From the NCBI GenBank assembly GCA_018065475.1, contig JAGHTD010000086.1:1-10252 (forward strand): a stretch of 10,252 nt of DNA, in the 5' to 3' direction. A program made the translations under genes and the position numbers. Of this stretch, positions 7,570-10,252 are shown one piece after another (the first letter of the stretch is position 1; the number at the start of each line of letters is the position of its first letter). Source of the stretch: Candidatus Colimorpha enterica (lineage in GTDB: Bacteria; Bacillota; Clostridia; Oscillospirales; CAG-272). The notes beneath the pieces are model-generated. The model saw nothing but the letters and a program-made list of their open reading frames with translations. It was not told the origin of the DNA and searched no databases.

Positions 7570-7576
7570 AATGAAT

Positions 7577-8380
7577 ATGAGATTTGATGATTATTTTGCA
7601 ATAGAGGGCGAAAAACCCCTCGACAACTACAAGCCGGACGGCGGTTTCACAAAAATATTCAGAACTATCGCCTGCATAGGCGACAGTCTTTCTTCGGGCG
7701 AGCTTGAGAGGCGCGTCGGAGACGGGACGAAATACGACGATATTTACGAGTATTCATGGGGGCAGTTCATCGCCCGCGCCTGCGGAAGCACGGTATATAA
7801 CTTCTCAAAGGGCGGAATGACCGCAAAGGAGTATCTCGACTCCTTCGCGACCGACCGTGACCTCTTCAACCAGATGAAGGCGACGCAGGCGTATATAATG
7901 GCGCTCGGAGTAAACGATCTTATGGGCATGAATCAGCCCATCGGAACGATAGACGACATCGACGTCAGCGATCCCGAGAAGTGCAACACCGAGACGTTTG
8001 CGGGCTGTTACGGCAAAGTATTCCTCAAATACAAGCAGATACAGCCCAAGGCAAGGTTCTTCCTCATGTCTATGCCGAGATATGACTGCGACGGTGAAGA
8101 GACGCTTAACAAGAGAAGGGCGCACGCAGACCTCCTCCATGATATGGCGAAGAAGTTTGACTACACCTACGTCATCGACCTGTTCAGAGACGGGCCGGTT
8201 TACGACAAGCGCTGCCGTAACGCACTTTTCCTCAACGGTCATCAGAACGTGCAGGGATATATGTTCACGGCGGAGATGGTAATGACGTATATAGACTATA
8301 TTATAAGGAACAAACCCGAGGACTTTCTCCAGGTCGGCTACGTCGGCACGCCCTGGCATTGCGAGAAAAACAAGTGGTGA
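7577..8380 (+). CDS. SGNH/GDSL-family hydrolase
   Basis: This 267-residue protein of the SGNH hydrolase superfamily would be a serine esterase, lipase or carbohydrate deacetylase; the substrate cannot be read. Block I is IACIGDSLSSGE with nucleophile Ser37. Block II is FSKGGMTAKEYL with Gly80 as the oxyanion candidate. Block III is MALGVNDLMG with Asn113. Block V is FLNGHQNVQGY with His222 as the catalytic base. The usual acid of a DxxH block V is not in place; Asn220 and Gly221 precede the His, a form also seen in related Clostridial SGNH proteins. There is no signal peptide or membrane segment, so it is probably cytoplasmic. The start is chosen from the promoter position and the GAGGT site. 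It is a single-gene unit with its own promoter, converging on the DUF2809 gene. Confidence 0.9.
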   Translation: MRFDDYFAIEGEKPLDNYKPDGGFTKIFRTIACIGDSLSSGELERRVGDGTKYDDIYEYSWGQFIARACGSTVYNFSKGGMTAKEYLDSFATDRDLFNQMKATQAYIMALGVNDLMGMNQPIGTIDDIDVSDPEKCNTETFAGCYGKVFLKYKQIQPKARFFLMSMPRYDCDGEETLNKRRAHADLLHDMAKKFDYTYVIDLFRDGPVYDKRCRNALFLNGHQNVQGYMFTAEMVMTYIDYIIRNKPEDFLQVGYVGTPWHCEKNKW

Positions 8381-8383
8381 TAT

Positions 8384-8418
8384 AAAAATCGGAGCGATCA
8401 TTTCGCTCCGATTTTTTT
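8384..8418. terminator. Bidirectional terminator between convergent genes
   Basis: A long stem pairs 8384-8397 (AAAAATCGGAGCGA at its core) with 8403-8416 (TCGCTCCGATTTTT) around the 5-nt loop TCATT. On the plus strand it runs into seven T residues (8412-8418). On the minus strand the A-run at 8384-8388 gives the matching U-tract. The hairpin therefore serves both the hydrolase gene and the MFS/DUF2809 unit. The DUF2809 stop codon (8398-8400 on the minus strand) falls in the loop. Confidence 0.92.
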
Positions 8419-8790
8419 GTTTTTTCCGTGCTTTTCGATGATCTCAAAAATGATAAGCGGGACTGCGCCGCCGAGATACGACAGAATATCGAGCCACGAG
8501 AAGGACGTGCCGAGCAGGGTGGAGAAAAATCTGCTGTCCTGAAGCCCGATGATCTCGATGAACTTCAAATATTGCAGAAACTCCACGAAACAGGCGAACA
8601 GGAAGACGTAAACCGAAAGGAACCTTATCCCGTCGGGGAAGACCGAGCGTATAACGCAGTAAACGAGGATGACGACGAGGGTATCTCCGAAATAGGGGCG
8701 TATGAAATCGTCGTGGACGTAGAGGGCGATCAGCACCTCAACTGTGAGCAGGATCACCGAAAGGATGATGAAAACGATTCTTTTCTTCAT
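8398..8790 (-). CDS. DUF2809 family membrane protein
   Basis: This 130-residue integral membrane protein has four hydrophobic segments (about residues 4-23, 35-50, 56-74 and 98-116). Family-like motifs are VHDDFIRPYFGD (25-36), YVFLFACFVEFLQY (61-74) and SWLDILSYLGG (98-108), which I recognise as DUF2809, a family of small membrane proteins resembling VanZ-like proteins. No biochemical function is known. The chosen ATG lies 7 nt after the MFS stop, so the genes are probably co-transcribed and translationally coupled. An in-frame TTG at 8808 would add six residues and overlap the MFS gene by 11 nt. Neither start has a well-placed ribosome site. The last codons are inside the terminator stem. 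Confidence 0.85.
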   Translation of the reverse strand: MKKRIVFIILSVILLTVEVLIALYVHDDFIRPYFGDTLVVILVYCVIRSVFPDGIRFLSVYVFLFACFVEFLQYLKFIEIIGLQDSRFFSTLLGTSFSWLDILSYLGGAVPLIIFEIIEKHGKNKKIGAK

Positions 8791-8797
8791 TATATTA

Positions 8798-10033
8798 TCA
8801 GAAATCAAGCTCTTTCTTCTTCAACGCGGAGAGCTTATAGACGATAACGAGGGCGAGGGCGATCAACGCGCTGATGAAAAGCGTGATGAATACGGCAGGC
8901 CAGCCGGAATCGTCGGCGATCTTGCCGAGAAGGAAGGAGCTTGCGGCGCTTCCCGCGTACGACACGCCGTTAAGGATGCCCGTTACTGCACCTGCGCTGA
9001 AACGGCCTCTGACCGCAAGAGGGAATATGCTGACGATCACGTTGACAAGCCCGTGGAGGAGAAACTCAAGAATACCGAAGGAGACGATGAGAACGACGAC
9101 GTTGTTGTAGAACAGCGTGATGACGAGGTTGAAAAGCGAGATGAAAAAGAAGAAGAACAGGGACAGCGCGATATAAGACTTCAGCTTTTTGAAGAGGAAT
9201 ACTGCACCGCCTGCGCCGAGGATGCCGAACAGAGGAAGGATCAGAGTGAGCATGATGGAGAGACTGTCGGGCATACCGTGGAGCTGTTTCAGTATAACGG
9301 GAGCCCAGCTCTGCAAGCCGTCTTTTGTGAACGCGGCGATTATGATGAGGATAATGAAGAGGGCAAAAGGAACGTAGATGAGCCATCCTTTGAGCCGTGA
9401 AAGGTCAAGATCGCTGCTGCCGGAGCTCTTTTCGGATTCGACGAGGAAGTTGCCCTGTCTGTAAAGAAAAGGCCAAAGCAGGGCGACGGCGAGGAGGATG
9501 ACTGTGCTGACGATGAAGGTGAGCTTATAGTTGCCGAGCTGTGTGTTGAGGGCGCTTACGCCGTATATGAGGAGCGTTCCGGCAGAGGTCGTGGTGCTCA
9601 TGACGAGGACCGCCTTGGGCATCAGCTCCGTGCCGACGTTTTCGCTGATTACCTGCATGACCTCCGGCCAGAGGACGGAGAGAAAGGCGGCGTCGATGAT
9701 CCACAGATACTTGATGTAAGGGAAGGGAACGCCGAGGAAGACCGCAAGATTGATCAGCGCGGAGACGGTAAGGGCGATCGGGACGGTGAAACGCCTCGGA
9801 TACATACTGCAAAGAATGCCGTTAATCATCTGACCGATTCCGTAAACGAGGGCAAAGAAGGTGAGGACGAGCCCCGCCTGGGCGTGCGTTACGCCGTAGT
9901 CCTGTTCGATCAGAGAAATGTTTGCGTTGTAGCTGTACTTTCCGAAATAGATTATCGTATATACGAGCCAGCACATAAAAATTGTGAGATACTGCGCTCC
10001 CTTCGAGGAGCTTTTTTCGTTCGGACTGTTCAT
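8798..10033 (-). CDS. MFS transporter, OPA (organophosphate antiporter)-like
   Basis: This 411-residue integral membrane transporter has about 12 hydrophobic segments in two six-helix halves, separated by a hydrophilic loop around residues 205-220 (LVESEKSSGSSDLDLSRLKG). The first helix region (YTIIYFGKYSYNANISLIEQDYGVTHAQAGLVLTFFALVYGIGQMINGIL, about 25-74) and the ALVYGIGQMINGILCSMYPRR segment (61-81) parallel GlpT/UhpT-type OPA proteins. Substrate is uncertain: where GlpT has its phosphate-binding arginine in the first helix, this protein appears to have Lys32 or Tyr33. AAAAGGA at 10043-10049 lies 9 nt before the ATG. It is the first gene of a two-gene minus-strand unit with DUF2809. Confidence 0.92.
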   Translation of the reverse strand: MNSPNEKSSSKGAQYLTIFMCWLVYTIIYFGKYSYNANISLIEQDYGVTHAQAGLVLTFFALVYGIGQMINGILCSMYPRRFTVPIALTVSALINLAVFLGVPFPYIKYLWIIDAAFLSVLWPEVMQVISENVGTELMPKAVLVMSTTTSAGTLLIYGVSALNTQLGNYKLTFIVSTVILLAVALLWPFLYRQGNFLVESEKSSGSSDLDLSRLKGWLIYVPFALFIILIIIAAFTKDGLQSWAPVILKQLHGMPDSLSIMLTLILPLFGILGAGGAVFLFKKLKSYIALSLFFFFFISLFNLVITLFYNNVVVLIVSFGILEFLLHGLVNVIVSIFPLAVRGRFSAGAVTGILNGVSYAGSAASSFLLGKIADDSGWPAVFITLFISALIALALVIVYKLSALKKKELDF

Positions 10034-10080
10034 TTTCGCATTTCCTTTTATGATTTCATTGTGTCTGAATGATAGGTAAT

Positions 10081-10109
10081 ATTATAGCACAAATGAGAAT
10101 TATTTTCAA
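10081..10109 (-). promoter_or_regulatory. SigA-type promoter of the MFS/DUF2809 unit
   Basis: Read on the minus strand, TTGAAA (10109-10104) and a perfect TATAAT (10086-10081) are separated by 17 nt, with TGC before TATAAT as an extended -10. Transcription would start near 10075, giving a leader of about 40 nt. Its -10 region shares the 13-nt string TTGTGCTATAATA with the hydrolase promoter. Confidence 0.8.
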
Positions 10110-10252
10110 GTGAAATGATGGTTTGCGATTGAAAAAACCTATTACATATTGCTGATGATTTCTCATATTATATTAGCAAACAATTTTTGAATCAGAAAAA
10201 AGCATTGGGAATTATTCAAAGCTAAAATGTGCTGTAAAATAATGGATTATCT
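10110..10252. other. AT-rich intergenic edge, no gene seen
   Basis: This AT-rich stretch upstream of the MFS promoter shows no convincing ORF on either strand. It contains a second minus-strand TATAAT (10172-10167) with only a poor -35, and a 7-bp inverted repeat, TTTGAAT (10186-10192) and ATTCAAA (10214-10220), spaced by 21 nt. Either could belong to regulation of the MFS unit or of a gene beyond the window edge; neither is strong. Confidence 0.35.

Noticed and set aside
7538..7576. Upstream in-frame TTG start (7538) and ATG (7571) for the hydrolase
   Set aside because: 7538 lies inside the promoter, upstream of the predicted transcription start; 7571 is only 1 nt from the ribosome site. 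The ATG at 7577 has proper spacing.
8744..9400. Plus-strand open frame opposite the MFS gene (and a similar one at 8428-8847 opposite DUF2809)
   Set aside because: Their translations are Glu/Asp/Arg-rich low-complexity shadows of hydrophobic codons in the minus-strand membrane proteins.
1..10252. Mobile element, CRISPR, phage or defence-system signatures
   Set aside because: No transposase, integrase, direct-repeat array or defence-type domain is visible; the genes read as housekeeping and transport functions.

Overview
The window looks like an ordinary chromosomal stretch of a low-to-mid-GC Gram-positive (Bacillota/Clostridia-type, probably an Oscillospiraceae-like gut anaerobe). The reasons are strong AGGAG-type ribosome binding sites, SigA-like promoters with perfect TATAAT boxes, a PrsA/SurA-like lipoprotein, a DUF2809 protein, and protein sequences that read like those of gut Clostridia. 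This placement is inference; no rRNA or other phylogenetic marker is present. Ten protein-coding genes fill almost the whole window. I see no tRNA, rRNA, CRISPR array, insertion sequence or prophage signature.

Region 1 (1-4864, + strand) is a four-gene operon with its own promoter and terminator. It encodes an ABC ATPase, an ABC-2-type permease, a GldG-like auxiliary protein (extracytoplasmic domain held by a membrane segment at each end) and a DUF4340 membrane-anchored protein. This is the GldA/GldF/GldG-like exporter arrangement known from gliding Bacteroidota, but it also occurs in non-gliding bacteria, where its substrate is unknown. Spacings of 22 nt, 14 nt and a 4-nt ATGA overlap point to one co-translated complex.

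Region 2 (4887-7138, + strand) holds a lipoprotein resembling parvulin/SurA-type foldases, overlapping by 4 nt a 23S rRNA uracil-5-methyltransferase of the RlmD/RlmCD type. No promoter is visible in the short gap after the operon terminator, so expression may depend on read-through or an internal promoter.

Region 3 (7139-8418, + strand) holds two separate single-gene units. One is an acyl carrier protein with its own promoter, leader and terminator. The other is a cytoplasmic SGNH/GDSL hydrolase with its own near-consensus promoter. The hydrolase ends at a hairpin shared with the convergent minus-strand unit.

Region 4 (8384-10252, - strand) is a two-gene unit: an MFS transporter related to the organophosphate:phosphate antiporter (OPA) family, followed 7 nt later by a DUF2809 membrane protein. 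It is driven from an AT-rich intergenic region at the right edge of the window.

The most interesting items are the Gld-like exporter module with DUF4340 in an apparent Gram-positive, the foldase-like lipoprotein that seems to lack parvulin active-site histidines, and the convergent terminator that contains the DUF2809 stop codon in its loop. I did not find convincing evidence for a wholly new system.
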